64,000 nt of DNA, from the NCBI GenBank assembly GCA_015056815.1, contig SVFN01000008.1, forward strand, positions 62,001 through 126,000, in the 5' to 3' direction. Below are positions 8,270 to 15,842 of this stretch, in pieces. The position numbers were made by a program, and so were the translations under genes. Position 1 is the first letter of the stretch. Every line of letters starts with the position of its first letter. The DNA is from Lachnospiraceae bacterium (GTDB taxonomy: Bacteria; Bacillota; Clostridia; Lachnospirales; Lachnospiraceae). The notes below the pieces were generated by a model that was given only the letters and a program-made list of their open reading frames with translations, was not told the DNA's origin and searched no databases.

Positions 8270-8704
8270 TTACAGACTCTCCGGATCTTTGCCGTTTTCG
8301 TCCCACTCCAGAAGATCCGCCAGTGTCACATGGTCTACCACATCCGAGATTGCATTGTTTAGCTTACGCCAGAGCTTTACCGTAACACAGCCTGCTTCCC
8401 TGTCACAAGGGATCGCATCCTCCTCCACACACGGCACCGGAGACAATGTTCCTTCCGTAAGCCGCAGAATCATACCCACGGTATATTCCTCCGGTTTTTT
8501 GCGAAGCAGATAACCGCCCTGTGGTCCCCTGATGCTTCGCACATAGCCTGCCCCGTTTAACAGGGATATGATCTGCTCCAGATATTTATCACTCACTTCC
8601 TGCCTGGCTGCGATCTCCTTCACACTGACCGGTTTCTCCTCGCTGTGTTGTGCGATATCCAACATCATTCTGAGTGCATAACGCCCTTTTGTTGAAATCT
8701 TCAT
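8270..8704 (-). CDS. Rrf2-family transcriptional regulator
   Basis: A 144-residue winged-helix regulator. The start at 8704 (MKISTKGRYALR) has GGAGG seven nt upstream; in-frame ATGs at 8710 and 8719 overlap that site and are rejected. KISTKGRYALRMMLDIA, VSDKYLEQIISLLNGAGYVRSIRGPQGGYLL and the later Cys set PCVEEDAIPCDREAGC are typical of the IscR/CymR/NsrR group. Three cysteines in this position can hold a 2Fe-2S cluster in IscR-type members, so a redox or Fe-S signal is possible. No isc or suf genes are adjacent; the partner gene is thiN, overlapping in operon style. Confidence 0.9.
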   Translation of the reverse strand: MKISTKGRYALRMMLDIAQHSEEKPVSVKEIAARQEVSDKYLEQIISLLNGAGYVRSIRGPQGGYLLRKKPEEYTVGMILRLTEGTLSPVPCVEEDAIPCDREAGCVTVKLWRKLNNAISDVVDHVTLADLLEWDENGKDPESL

Positions 8705-8955
8705 ATTCATTCCTCCCATTTTAAGTTCCGTTTCAGATACTGTTCAAAGTTCCGTACCTGATTGTTCATTCTTCCTATATCCCTAAAATCATACTCATTT
8801 TCTATACTTTGTTTATCATAACATATTTGGGACAAAAATGCATTTTAAAAATTTCCCATCCGGAACAAAGTGTTTCTCCCGCGAAACTCTCACGCCGGGC
8901 ACGGTTGTCATCGGCAACAATTTCACCTCATGCGAGTGCGTATCCCCGCGGATCG

Positions 8956-8996
8956 TTTTTACTTATAGGAAATCGGAATTTCCTATAAAGTAAAAA
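8956..8996. repeat. AT-rich inverted repeat, candidate dispersed palindromic element
   Basis: The left arm 8956-8973 and right arm 8978-8996 are complementary apart from one extra base, around a CGGA-type loop. Arms contain TATAGGAAAT and ATTTCCTATA. The T-run at one end and A-run at the other could let it act as a terminator on either strand. It sits right after the transketolase terminator, so it may instead be a dispersed palindromic repeat. Confidence 0.5.
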
Positions 8997-9043
8997 AGCA
9001 CCCCTCCGGTCATATCCCGTCCGGATACGATCGGAAAGATGCT
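8990..9043 (-). terminator. Terminator of the transketolase operon
   Basis: On the minus strand a 15-bp stem with several G-U pairs (arms at 9029-9043 and 8997-9011) ends in TTTTTT. It begins about 24 nt after the transketolase C-subunit stop codon. Confidence 0.8.
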
Positions 9044-9066
9044 TCCTTTTCTCTTAGCTCTGTATC

Positions 9067-10011
9067 TTATTTACCCAGAAACGCTTTTGTCTTCGTATAA
9101 ACGCCTTCTGCGTCCAGACCATATTTTGCCACCAAAGCGGCTGCCGGACCCGACTCACCGTACACATCGTTCATACCGATCTTGCAGACCGGAGTCGGTG
9201 CTTTCTCGGAAAGGACATCACAGACTGCACTTCCGAGACCGCCGATCACGGAATGCTCCTCAACAGTCACGACCTTACCGGTCTTCTTCGCAGAAGCAAG
9301 TACCAGCTCCTCATCCAACGGTTTGATGGTGTGGATATTGATCACTTCCGCACTGATGCCGTCTGCCGCCAGCTTCTCGGCTGCTCCCAGAGCACTGTCC
9401 ACGCAGATACCGGATGCGATGATCGTTACATCCGTTCCTTCTTTTAACGTAACACCCTTGCCGATTTCAAACTTATAGTCTGCATTGTCATTGATCACCG
9501 GAACCGCAGCACGTCCAAATCTCAAATAAACCGGTCCTTCATACTCGATCGCTGCACGAACGGCTGCTTTTGCTTCAACATCATCGCTCGGAACGATGAC
9601 AGTCATGCCCGGAATCGTACGCATAAGAGCGACATCCTCGTTACACTGATGGGTCGCTCCATCCTCACCGACCGTAATGCCGGCATGAGTCGCGCCGATC
9701 TTCACATTCAGATGCGGATATCCGATGGAATTGCGCACCTGCTCAAAGTTGCGTCCTGCCGCGAACATTGCGAAGGAGCTGATGAACGGAATCTTACCAC
9801 AAGTAGCAAGACCTGCCGCGATACCTGTCATATTACATTCTGCAATACCGCAATCGATATGACGCTCCGGATATGCTTTTTTGAAAATACCTGTCTTAGT
9901 AGCACCTGCAAGGTCAGCATCCAAAACGACCAGATTCGGGAAATCTGCGCCACACTCAGTCAGTGCGTTACCATAACTTTCTCTCGTTGCGATCTTCTTA
10001 ACATCTGCCAT
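9067..10011 (-). CDS. Transketolase, C-terminal subunit
   Basis: A 314-residue protein matching the pyrimidine-binding and C-terminal domains of transketolase. Motifs: VLDADLAGATKTGIFKKAYPERHIDCGIAECNMTGIAAGLA, which carries the conserved TPP-contacting glutamate, then HAGITVGEDGATHQ, and VEEHSVIGGLGSAV. Together with the 10011-10856 product it would make one complete enzyme of the non-oxidative pentose phosphate pathway, as in the split transketolases common in Clostridia and archaea. The start codon overlaps the N-subunit stop by one base (TAATG), which suits balanced, coupled synthesis of the two subunits. A terminator follows. Confidence 0.93.
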   Translation of the reverse strand: MADVKKIATRESYGNALTECGADFPNLVVLDADLAGATKTGIFKKAYPERHIDCGIAECNMTGIAAGLATCGKIPFISSFAMFAAGRNFEQVRNSIGYPHLNVKIGATHAGITVGEDGATHQCNEDVALMRTIPGMTVIVPSDDVEAKAAVRAAIEYEGPVYLRFGRAAVPVINDNADYKFEIGKGVTLKEGTDVTIIASGICVDSALGAAEKLAADGISAEVINIHTIKPLDEELVLASAKKTGKVVTVEEHSVIGGLGSAVCDVLSEKAPTPVCKIGMNDVYGESGPAAALVAKYGLDAEGVYTKTKAFLGK

Positions 10012-10856
10012 TATGCTTCACCTGCTTTCTCTAATTCTGCGCCGATCTTATCCAGATCTGCCATTGCCGTAGCATACTCCTCATCGTTCGGAGCCTTGCC
10101 GTGCCAGCCTGCGTTATTCTCCATATAAGAAACGCCTTTTCCCTTTACGCTCTTAACGATGATCGCGGTAGGCTGTCCCTTTGTCTCTCTCGCTTCTTTG
10201 AATGCTGCGCGGATCGCATCAAAATCATGTGCATCAATGCAGATCACATGGAAATTAAACGCCTCAAATTTTTTATCGATCGGATAAGGGGAACATACAT
10301 CCTCGATCTTACCGTCGATCTGAAGGCCGTTATTATCCACGATCACAACAAGATTGTCTAACTTACGGGCACCTGCAAACATAGCAGCCTCCCATACCTG
10401 TCCCTCCTGAATCTCACCATCGCCTAACAATGTATACGTTCTGAAATCCTTATTATCCAGCTTGGCAGCAAGCGCCATGCCGACTGCAGCGGAAATACCC
10501 TGTCCCAGAGAACCGGAAGACATATCCACGCCGGGAGTCTCCTGCATACAGGGATGTCCCTGTAAGTAAGAACCCAGGTGTCTTAATGTCTTTAAATCTT
10601 CAACCGGGAAATAACCGCGGTTGGCAAGTGCAGAATAAAGTCCGGGAGCTGTATGTCCTTTAGACAATACAAAACGGTCTCTGTCTGCTTTCTTCGGATC
10701 CTTCGGATCAATGTTCATCTCTTCAAAGTAAAGATATGTAAAAATATCTGCAGCGGATAATGATCCGCCCGGATGTCCGGCCTTCGCATTATAAACGGCT
10801 GTCACGATACCTTTACGAACTTCATTGGCTGTTTTTTGAAGTTCTAAGTTTGTCAT
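10011..10856 (-). CDS. Transketolase, N-terminal subunit
   Basis: A 281-residue TPP-binding half of a split transketolase. The start at 10856 (MTNLELQK) has GGAGG eight nt upstream; the longer frame to 10877 lacks a site. Motifs: RKGIVTAVYNAKAGHPGGSLSAADI, RFVLSKGHTAPGLYSAL, SGSLGQGISAAVGMALAAK, and the TPP/metal motif GDGEIQEGQVWEAAMFAG...VIVDNNGLQIDG. It transfers two-carbon ketol units between sugar phosphates with its partner at 9067-10011. The 172 nt upstream hold a hairpin at 10974-11010 that separates it from the GGDEF-EAL gene. Confidence 0.93.
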   Translation of the reverse strand: MTNLELQKTANEVRKGIVTAVYNAKAGHPGGSLSAADIFTYLYFEEMNIDPKDPKKADRDRFVLSKGHTAPGLYSALANRGYFPVEDLKTLRHLGSYLQGHPCMQETPGVDMSSGSLGQGISAAVGMALAAKLDNKDFRTYTLLGDGEIQEGQVWEAAMFAGARKLDNLVVIVDNNGLQIDGKIEDVCSPYPIDKKFEAFNFHVICIDAHDFDAIRAAFKEARETKGQPTAIIVKSVKGKGVSYMENNAGWHGKAPNDEEYATAMADLDKIGAELEKAGEA

Positions 10857-10973
10857 CTTCTCTTCCTCCCGTATCATTTATTGGGTGCCGGATAAACGTT
10901 TCTGCCGCCTTCAGCCGCAAATAAGCCGCATATATCTGTTAGCAGTTGAATTTTCCCTGATTCGGCAAAATGA

Positions 10974-11010
10974 TACCCGACATATCTATCATACAAAATA
11001 TGTCGGGCAT
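10974..11010 (-). terminator. Hairpin after the GGDEF-EAL gene, possible terminator
   Basis: Nine-base arms CCCGACATA (10976-10984) and TATGTCGGG (10999-11007). On the minus strand only a short T-rich tract follows, so termination may be weak. It may instead act in the leader of the transketolase operon. Confidence 0.45.
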
Positions 11011-11049
11011 TTTCAATGGTTTTTTATAGTTTTGACGGTTTTCTTTTAT

Positions 11050-12759
11050 CTATTTTTTATGAATCGGCTGAAATGGCGGATTTTTCAGATACGCAGTCGC
11101 CGTTTCGAAATCAACCGGCTTGCTGTAATAGTATCCCTGCGCCAGATCGCATCCAAGCTGCATCAGCTTCTTTCCCTGCTCTGCTGTCTCCACTCCTTCG
11201 GCAATTACCTCCATATCCATGCGTCTGGCCGTGCTGATGATCGTCTCAACCAGAACTTCCGACTTGCGGCTTTCCAGCAGGCCGTCCACAAAGCTCTTAT
11301 CCACCTTCAGGATATCCGCATCAATATTATACAAAAGTGCCAGTGAGGAATAGCCTGTCCCGAAATCATCAATGGAAATATGCAGACCATATTCTTTTAG
11401 CCGGCGCACAAAATCGATCAGGCGGTTGTACTCGGAATCCTGCACGCTCTCCGTGATCTCGATCTCGATCCGCTCCTTGTCGATCCCGTATTCCTGAAGG
11501 GTATTGCAGATCTTTTCTTCAATATCCGGTACGAACAGGTTTTTACGGGAAAAGTTCGAGGAAATATGCGGGACATTCAATCCCATCTGCGTCCATTTGC
11601 GGACGGTATCGCATACATACCGGAAGATCGCCATATCCAGCTCATGGATCAGACCTTCCTTGTCTAAGATCGGTATAAACTGATCCGGGTAAATAAAATT
11701 GCCCTCATGAATCCACCGACAGAGCGCCTCGAAGCCCACCAGCTCTCCGGTCTGCATATTGACCTTCGGCTGGAAATACGCGCGAAACTCTCCGTTCCTT
11801 ATTGCAGGATGGAACATTTCTATGATCTCCCTGCCTTTGTTGGCAGTCGAACACAGATCCTCGGTGTATACCACCACATTTTTCTTTAAATGTGTCTTAC
11901 CCATATTCCCCGCAAGAGACGCCTCGTTTAAGCGCGCTCCGAACGGGCGGTCATCATTCGGCATTCCCTTTGAGATCCCGATCCAGGCAGACAGCTCGAA
12001 GCTCTGATTCGGAGCCTTCTTAAGCTGACTGATGGGAACACATTCCAACTGCCTGATTACATCTTCCAGATTCTTTGTACGGACAAACAGTGCAAAATTG
12101 TCACCACCCATGCGGCACACGCCCTGATCCTCCGTAACGAACCGCATCAGCCAGTGCGCGTATTTGATCAGCACCTCATCGCCGGCAGCCGCACCCACCG
12201 CTTCATTGATGAAACGGAAGTTCTGGATATTGACCCGCAAAACCGCGATATCTTCCGTCGGAACAAACTGTTTCACCTGCTCATATTTTTTGTTGATGAA
12301 CAGACTGTTCGGAATCCCGCTCAGCGGATCCGTGATCTCTGCAAAATCAAGCATCCGGCGCATATTCGTCCGACTCGTCATCAGATAAACGATATTGGCC
12401 ATGAACTTATAAATATCCGGATCGATCTCCTCACGTGTGATCCCTTCTTTAAATTCGATATAGGCATGCACATATTCAAGCCCTTCATAATAATAAGGGT
12501 AGACCAGACACAGATCCGTCTGATCGCCATTATCATACAGCACGATCTTTCCGTCTTCCTCGCTGCCGCTGAACACTAACTTCTTCGTCCTCTGATTCCG
12601 GTATCGTTCACCACTCCCTCCAAGGTTCATGTCATAGTAAACCTTGGAAATCTGCAAGGTCTCGCAGATATCTCTATAATCCTCCAGTTCCAGATCGCGA
12701 TCCGTGGCAATCTGCATAAAAGTTTCCAGTTGTTCACTGAGTTTTTCAGATATGACCAT
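11050..12759 (-). CDS. GGDEF-EAL protein, probable c-di-GMP phosphodiesterase
   Basis: A 569-residue soluble protein with GGGGAGG before the ATG. Residues about 1-140 are an unassigned sensory N-terminus. The GGDEF domain (about 145-290) has MGGDNF in place of GGDEF, so cyclase activity is unlikely. The EAL domain (about 310-560) keeps the catalytic set: FEALCRW, NFSRKNL, EIEITESV, SIDDFGTGYSSL, LKVDKSFVDG and VIAEGVET. The protein should hydrolyse c-di-GMP to pGpG, with the degenerate GGDEF perhaps serving as a regulatory domain. It is a single gene with no transmembrane segment. It is one of four c-di-GMP-related genes in the window. Confidence 0.9.
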   Translation of the reverse strand: MVISEKLSEQLETFMQIATDRDLELEDYRDICETLQISKVYYDMNLGGSGERYRNQRTKKLVFSGSEEDGKIVLYDNGDQTDLCLVYPYYYEGLEYVHAYIEFKEGITREEIDPDIYKFMANIVYLMTSRTNMRRMLDFAEITDPLSGIPNSLFINKKYEQVKQFVPTEDIAVLRVNIQNFRFINEAVGAAAGDEVLIKYAHWLMRFVTEDQGVCRMGGDNFALFVRTKNLEDVIRQLECVPISQLKKAPNQSFELSAWIGISKGMPNDDRPFGARLNEASLAGNMGKTHLKKNVVVYTEDLCSTANKGREIIEMFHPAIRNGEFRAYFQPKVNMQTGELVGFEALCRWIHEGNFIYPDQFIPILDKEGLIHELDMAIFRYVCDTVRKWTQMGLNVPHISSNFSRKNLFVPDIEEKICNTLQEYGIDKERIEIEITESVQDSEYNRLIDFVRRLKEYGLHISIDDFGTGYSSLALLYNIDADILKVDKSFVDGLLESRKSEVLVETIISTARRMDMEVIAEGVETAEQGKKLMQLGCDLAQGYYYSKPVDFETATAYLKNPPFQPIHKK

Positions 12760-12998
12760 GGAAGCCTCCCCTCTATCATTTCCAAATGATGAAGTACGTT
12801 CCTGTCCGCTAATTCCTGTTTCTCATATACCCAAAGCATGGCATTTCAAAATGCATAATCTATCCGCCAAAGCGTTTCGCTGTTGTCTGTCATTATCATA
12901 TCGTAACGATTCAGAACAGGTTCAAAATATATGCCATATTAATATATCGGCAGAATCCCTGTCCTTCTTAAGTGTTTTTCGCAACAGATAACACAAAA

Positions 12999-13261
12999 CC
13001 GTGCGACCGGTGTCGAACCAGATCCATACACGTTACCTCTGTAGCCAGCTCAGCCCAGGCACCCTCACGGCACACGAAAGATTCTGCTTAGTGCTGCTTT
13101 GTTCCCAACCTGACACGATTCACAGATTTCCGTTGCGCAAGACCCGAAACGTCTACGCCGCTTGCAAAGGGCAGCTATACAGATAAAAGCCCTCGACCGG
13201 TCATCACCCCCACTGGAGCGGATTGTGGGTACAGGGCGCCGCTACTGCCCCGGCTGCACGG
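12999..13261 (-). ncRNA. ffs: Signal recognition particle RNA, large Firmicutes type
   Basis: A 263-nt RNA read on the minus strand. Its ends pair (CCGTGC at the 5' end, GCACGG at the 3' end). The S-domain tip carries the SRP-like sequence TCAGGTTGGGAACAAAGCAG, followed by CACTAAG, corresponding to the conserved helix 8 loop of bacterial SRP RNA. The length fits the large scRNA of Bacillus and Clostridia (about 265-270 nt), which retains the Alu domain. It binds Ffh for co-translational membrane targeting. A consensus promoter lies exactly upstream (13269-13297), and TTTTG follows the 3' end. The helix 8 loop departs from the most common GGAA form, so a covariance search would be useful. Confidence 0.88.
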
Positions 13262-13268
13262 TGTTTTA

Positions 13269-13297
13269 AGTATAGCGGTTTTTCCTCACTTTGTCAA
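13269..13297 (-). promoter_or_regulatory. Promoter of SRP RNA
   Basis: On the minus strand: -35 TTGACA (13292-13297), a 17-nt spacer, and -10 TATACT (13269-13274). The predicted start is 7-8 nt downstream, where the SRP RNA 5' end begins at 13261. A near-consensus promoter suits a highly expressed RNA. Confidence 0.88.
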
Positions 13298-13299
13298 AT

Positions 13300-13336
13300 A
13301 CAAAAACTCCCCAAGTCGCAACGACTCAGGGAGTAT
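13300..13336 (-). terminator. Terminator of the aconitase-family hydratase gene
   Basis: Thirteen-base arms (13306-13318 and 13322-13334) around a 3-nt loop, ending on the minus strand in TTTTTG. It overlaps the upstream edge of the SRP RNA promoter. Confidence 0.85.
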
Positions 13337-13350
13337 CCATCTGTTCAGGA

Positions 13351-15660
13351 TCAATTCACACGATTATAGTTGATCAGGCATCCTTTTAAGATGATCTGTC
13401 TTTCTTCGTCTGTCAGATCGCCAAGGGTCATGGTAAACTCTTTGATCTCATCCTTTACGGCATAAGCCTTGATATCCGTCCATTTTTCTTCTACCGCCTT
13501 GCGGATATCCGGTACGAAAATGTAGTCCAGGTTCGCAAACGGAAGCTCTCCTTCCGGAATGAGGAAAGGAAGCATGCCCCAGTTGATGAGGTTCGAGCGG
13601 TATCTCTTGGTCGCATATTCATTGGCGATGTTCGCCCAGCCGCCCAGTACCTTCTGGCAGCTTGCAGCCTGCTCTCTCGCAGACCCGTCCCCCGGTTTAA
13701 CCGCAAAGATCGTAGAGCCGATACCGGTATTTTCATGATCCAGCCCTTTGAATGTTTCGCTCAGTTTCTTTACGACAGGCTCGATCTCCGGAAGCTCGGA
13801 ATAAGGTGTCACTGTACTTGCGGGATCTGCCGCCAAAGCTTCTCTGGCTTTTTCCGCCTTCTGCACTTCTTTCGCGCGTCCCACATAGGCAGGATCCTTA
13901 CGGGAAAGTGCAAACTCGGCAAGTCCCAGCGGGTTTGAACGATAAGAGCTCGTCTCGCCGGATGGGATCAGTTCATCGGTCGTGGTCACAGGATCATGGA
14001 TCTCGGAAACTACTTTCAAAAGCAGATGATCCGTCAGTGCAACCATCTTCGGCCAGTCCTTGATATTGGGACCAAACTGGATTTCAACAGACGGATCAGC
14101 CACTCCCTTGGAATCAAAGACGCGATTCTTATAAATATTTGTATCAAAATGATATTTGTATTTGCCAAAATCACCGTCAAAATCAGTCGCCGGTGTCAGT
14201 ACGCCCTTATTCGCTGCTGTCGCCGCAATGGAGCGCGCATCCATCAGCGCCACAGACGAAATCTGACCGTTTTGCAGCTTCGATCCCTCACGATTCGGGA
14301 AGTTACGTGTGGAATGTCTGATGGAGAATGCGTTATTGGCAGGAGTATCTCCCGCACCGAAGCACGGTCCGCAGAATGCAGTCTTTAGCACGGCACCGGT
14401 CTCTAAGATCGTTGCGGCACAGCCGTTTTTGATCAATTCCATATAAACGGGCATGGAAGCAGGATATACGCTTAAGGTAAAACCGTCGGAACCGATATAT
14501 TTTCCTTTTAAAATATCCGCTGCCGCACAGATATTTTCGAAACCGCCGCCCGCGCAGCCTGCAATGATTCCCTGATCGACCAGGAATTTACCGTCTTTGA
14601 CTTTATTTTTCAATGTGAAATCCACAGCACCGTCAAGACTGACTAACGCGCGCTTCTCCACATCATCCAGAATGTCCATGAGATTGGCATTCAATTCCTC
14701 GATAGTGTAGGTATTGCTCGGATGGAACGGCATCGCGATCATCGGCTTGATCCCTGAAAGATCGATCTCGATCACGCCGTCATAATAAGCGATTTCCGCC
14801 GGATCGAGCTGTGCATAATCGTCGCTTCTTTCATGGATCTCATAAAACTCTTTGATCGCCTCGTCGGTTCTCCAGATGGAAGAAAGGCAGGTTGTCTCTG
14901 TCGTCATAACATCGATACCGATACGAAAATCTGCCGACATACTGCTGACGCCGGGTCCTACAAACTCCATCACTTTGTTCTTTACATAACCATTGCCAAA
15001 TACCGCACCGATGATGGCAAGCGCCACGTCCTGCGGTCCCACGCCTTTTTCCGGCGCTCCTGTCATATAAACAGCCACGACACCCGGCTTTTTGATATCA
15101 TACGTCTGATTCAGAAGCTGTTTTACAAGCTCCGGTCCACCTTCGCCCATAGCCATGGTACCGAGTGCTCCATAGCGGGTATGAGAATCGGATCCTAAGA
15201 TCATACGGCCGCCGCCTGCCAGCATTTCTCTCGCAAACTGATGAATGACCGCCTGATGAGGGGGTACATAGACACCGCCATATTTCTTGGCACAGGTCAG
15301 TCCAAACATATGATCATCCTCGTTGATCGTGCCACCCACTGCGCAGAGAGAATTATGACAGTTGGTAAGGACATAGGGGATCGGAAATTTTTCAAGACCT
15401 GAAGCTCTCGCTGTCTGGATAATGCCGACAAATGTGATGTCATGACTTGTCAGCTTATCGAACTTGATCTTTAAATTTTCCATATTACCGGAAGTATTAT
15501 GTTTCTCTAAGATCCCATATGCGATCGTACCCTTTGCCGCTTCTTCCTTTGTAGTCTCTTTCCCGGTTTTGGCCTTTACGGCAGCAAGTGCATCACTGCC
15601 ATCGTAAACCAGTTCCTTACCGTTTAACAGGTACGCTCCTGTATCGGATAATTTCATCAT
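13351..15660 (-). CDS. Aconitase-family hydratase
   Basis: A 769-residue 4Fe-4S dehydratase. The start at 15660 has AGGAGG six nt upstream. Cluster ligands are visible as the cysteine in [13 protein letters not shown] and the pair in [14 protein letters not shown]. Further signatures are [33 protein letters not shown] and [12 protein letters not shown]. The C-terminal swivel domain is present. The divergent motif contexts resemble the YbhJ-like branch annotated as hydratase in many Firmicutes, more than classical AcnA or AcnB, so citrate-isocitrate isomerisation is likely but not certain. It is a single gene with its own terminator, and no other TCA-cycle genes are adjacent. Confidence 0.88.
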   Translation of the reverse strand: MMKLSDTGAYLLNGKELVYDGSDALAAVKAKTGKETTKEEAAKGTIAYGILEKHNTSGNMENLKIKFDKLTSHDITFVGIIQTARASGLEKFPIPYVLTNCHNSLCAVGGTINEDDHMFGLTCAKKYGGVYVPPHQAVIHQFAREMLAGGGRMILGSDSHTRYGALGTMAMGEGGPELVKQLLNQTYDIKKPGVVAVYMTGAPEKGVGPQDVALAIIGAVFGNGYVKNKVMEFVGPGVSSMSADFRIGIDVMTTETTCLSSIWRTDEAIKEFYEIHERSDDYAQLDPAEIAYYDGVIEIDLSGIKPMIAMPFHPSNTYTIEELNANLMDILDDVEKRALVSLDGAVDFTLKNKVKDGKFLVDQGIIAGCAGGGFENICAAADILKGKYIGSDGFTLSVYPASMPVYMELIKNGCAATILETGAVLKTAFCGPCFGAGDTPANNAFSIRHSTRNFPNREGSKLQNGQISSVALMDARSIAATAANKGVLTPATDFDGDFGKYKYHFDTNIYKNRVFDSKGVADPSVEIQFGPNIKDWPKMVALTDHLLLKVVSEIHDPVTTTDELIPSGETSSYRSNPLGLAEFALSRKDPAYVGRAKEVQKAEKAREALAADPASTVTPYSELPEIEPVVKKLSETFKGLDHENTGIGSTIFAVKPGDGSAREQAASCQKVLGGWANIANEYATKRYRSNLINWGMLPFLIPEGELPFANLDYIFVPDIRKAVEEKWTDIKAYAVKDEIKEFTMTLGDLTDEERQIILKGCLINYNRVN

Positions 15661-15774
15661 GTTGTTCCTCCTCATTCACTAATTTGCGCCGCTTGTTATC
15701 ATTCCATATTTATCCCGGATCTTCATCCTTCCGCCGGATCGGAATATTATTGCCGCCATTTTCCATTATACTGT

Positions 15775-15822
15775 AAAAAAAGAACAGAGTCAAAATAAGT
15801 TTTCACTTTTTTGACTCTGTTG
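15775..15822 (-). terminator. Terminator of glycogen phosphorylase
   Basis: Twelve-base arms ACAGAGTCAAAA and TTTTGACTCTGT (15784-15795 and 15809-15820). On the minus strand the stem is followed by TCTTTTTTT. Confidence 0.88.
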
Positions 15823-15842
15823 CCCTTTATGCATATATTCTT

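Larger units (their letters stand above)
8720..9066. other. Intergenic region with hairpin elements
   Basis: No gene is evident. The region holds the transketolase terminator (8990-9043), an adjacent strong AT-rich inverted repeat (8956-8996), and presumably the promoter of the Rrf2-thiN operon, in an AT-rich stretch near 8790-8850. I could not choose a single convincing -35/-10 pair there. Confidence 0.5.

Noticed and set aside
8225-8760. TPP riboswitch upstream of thiN
   Set aside because: thiN is directly coupled to the upstream Rrf2 gene. No CTGAGA core is seen in its leader.
13001-13186. Short plus-strand open frame and a tRNA-like GTTCGA sequence
   Set aside because: Both lie inside the SRP RNA. 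No cloverleaf forms around the GTTCGA motif.
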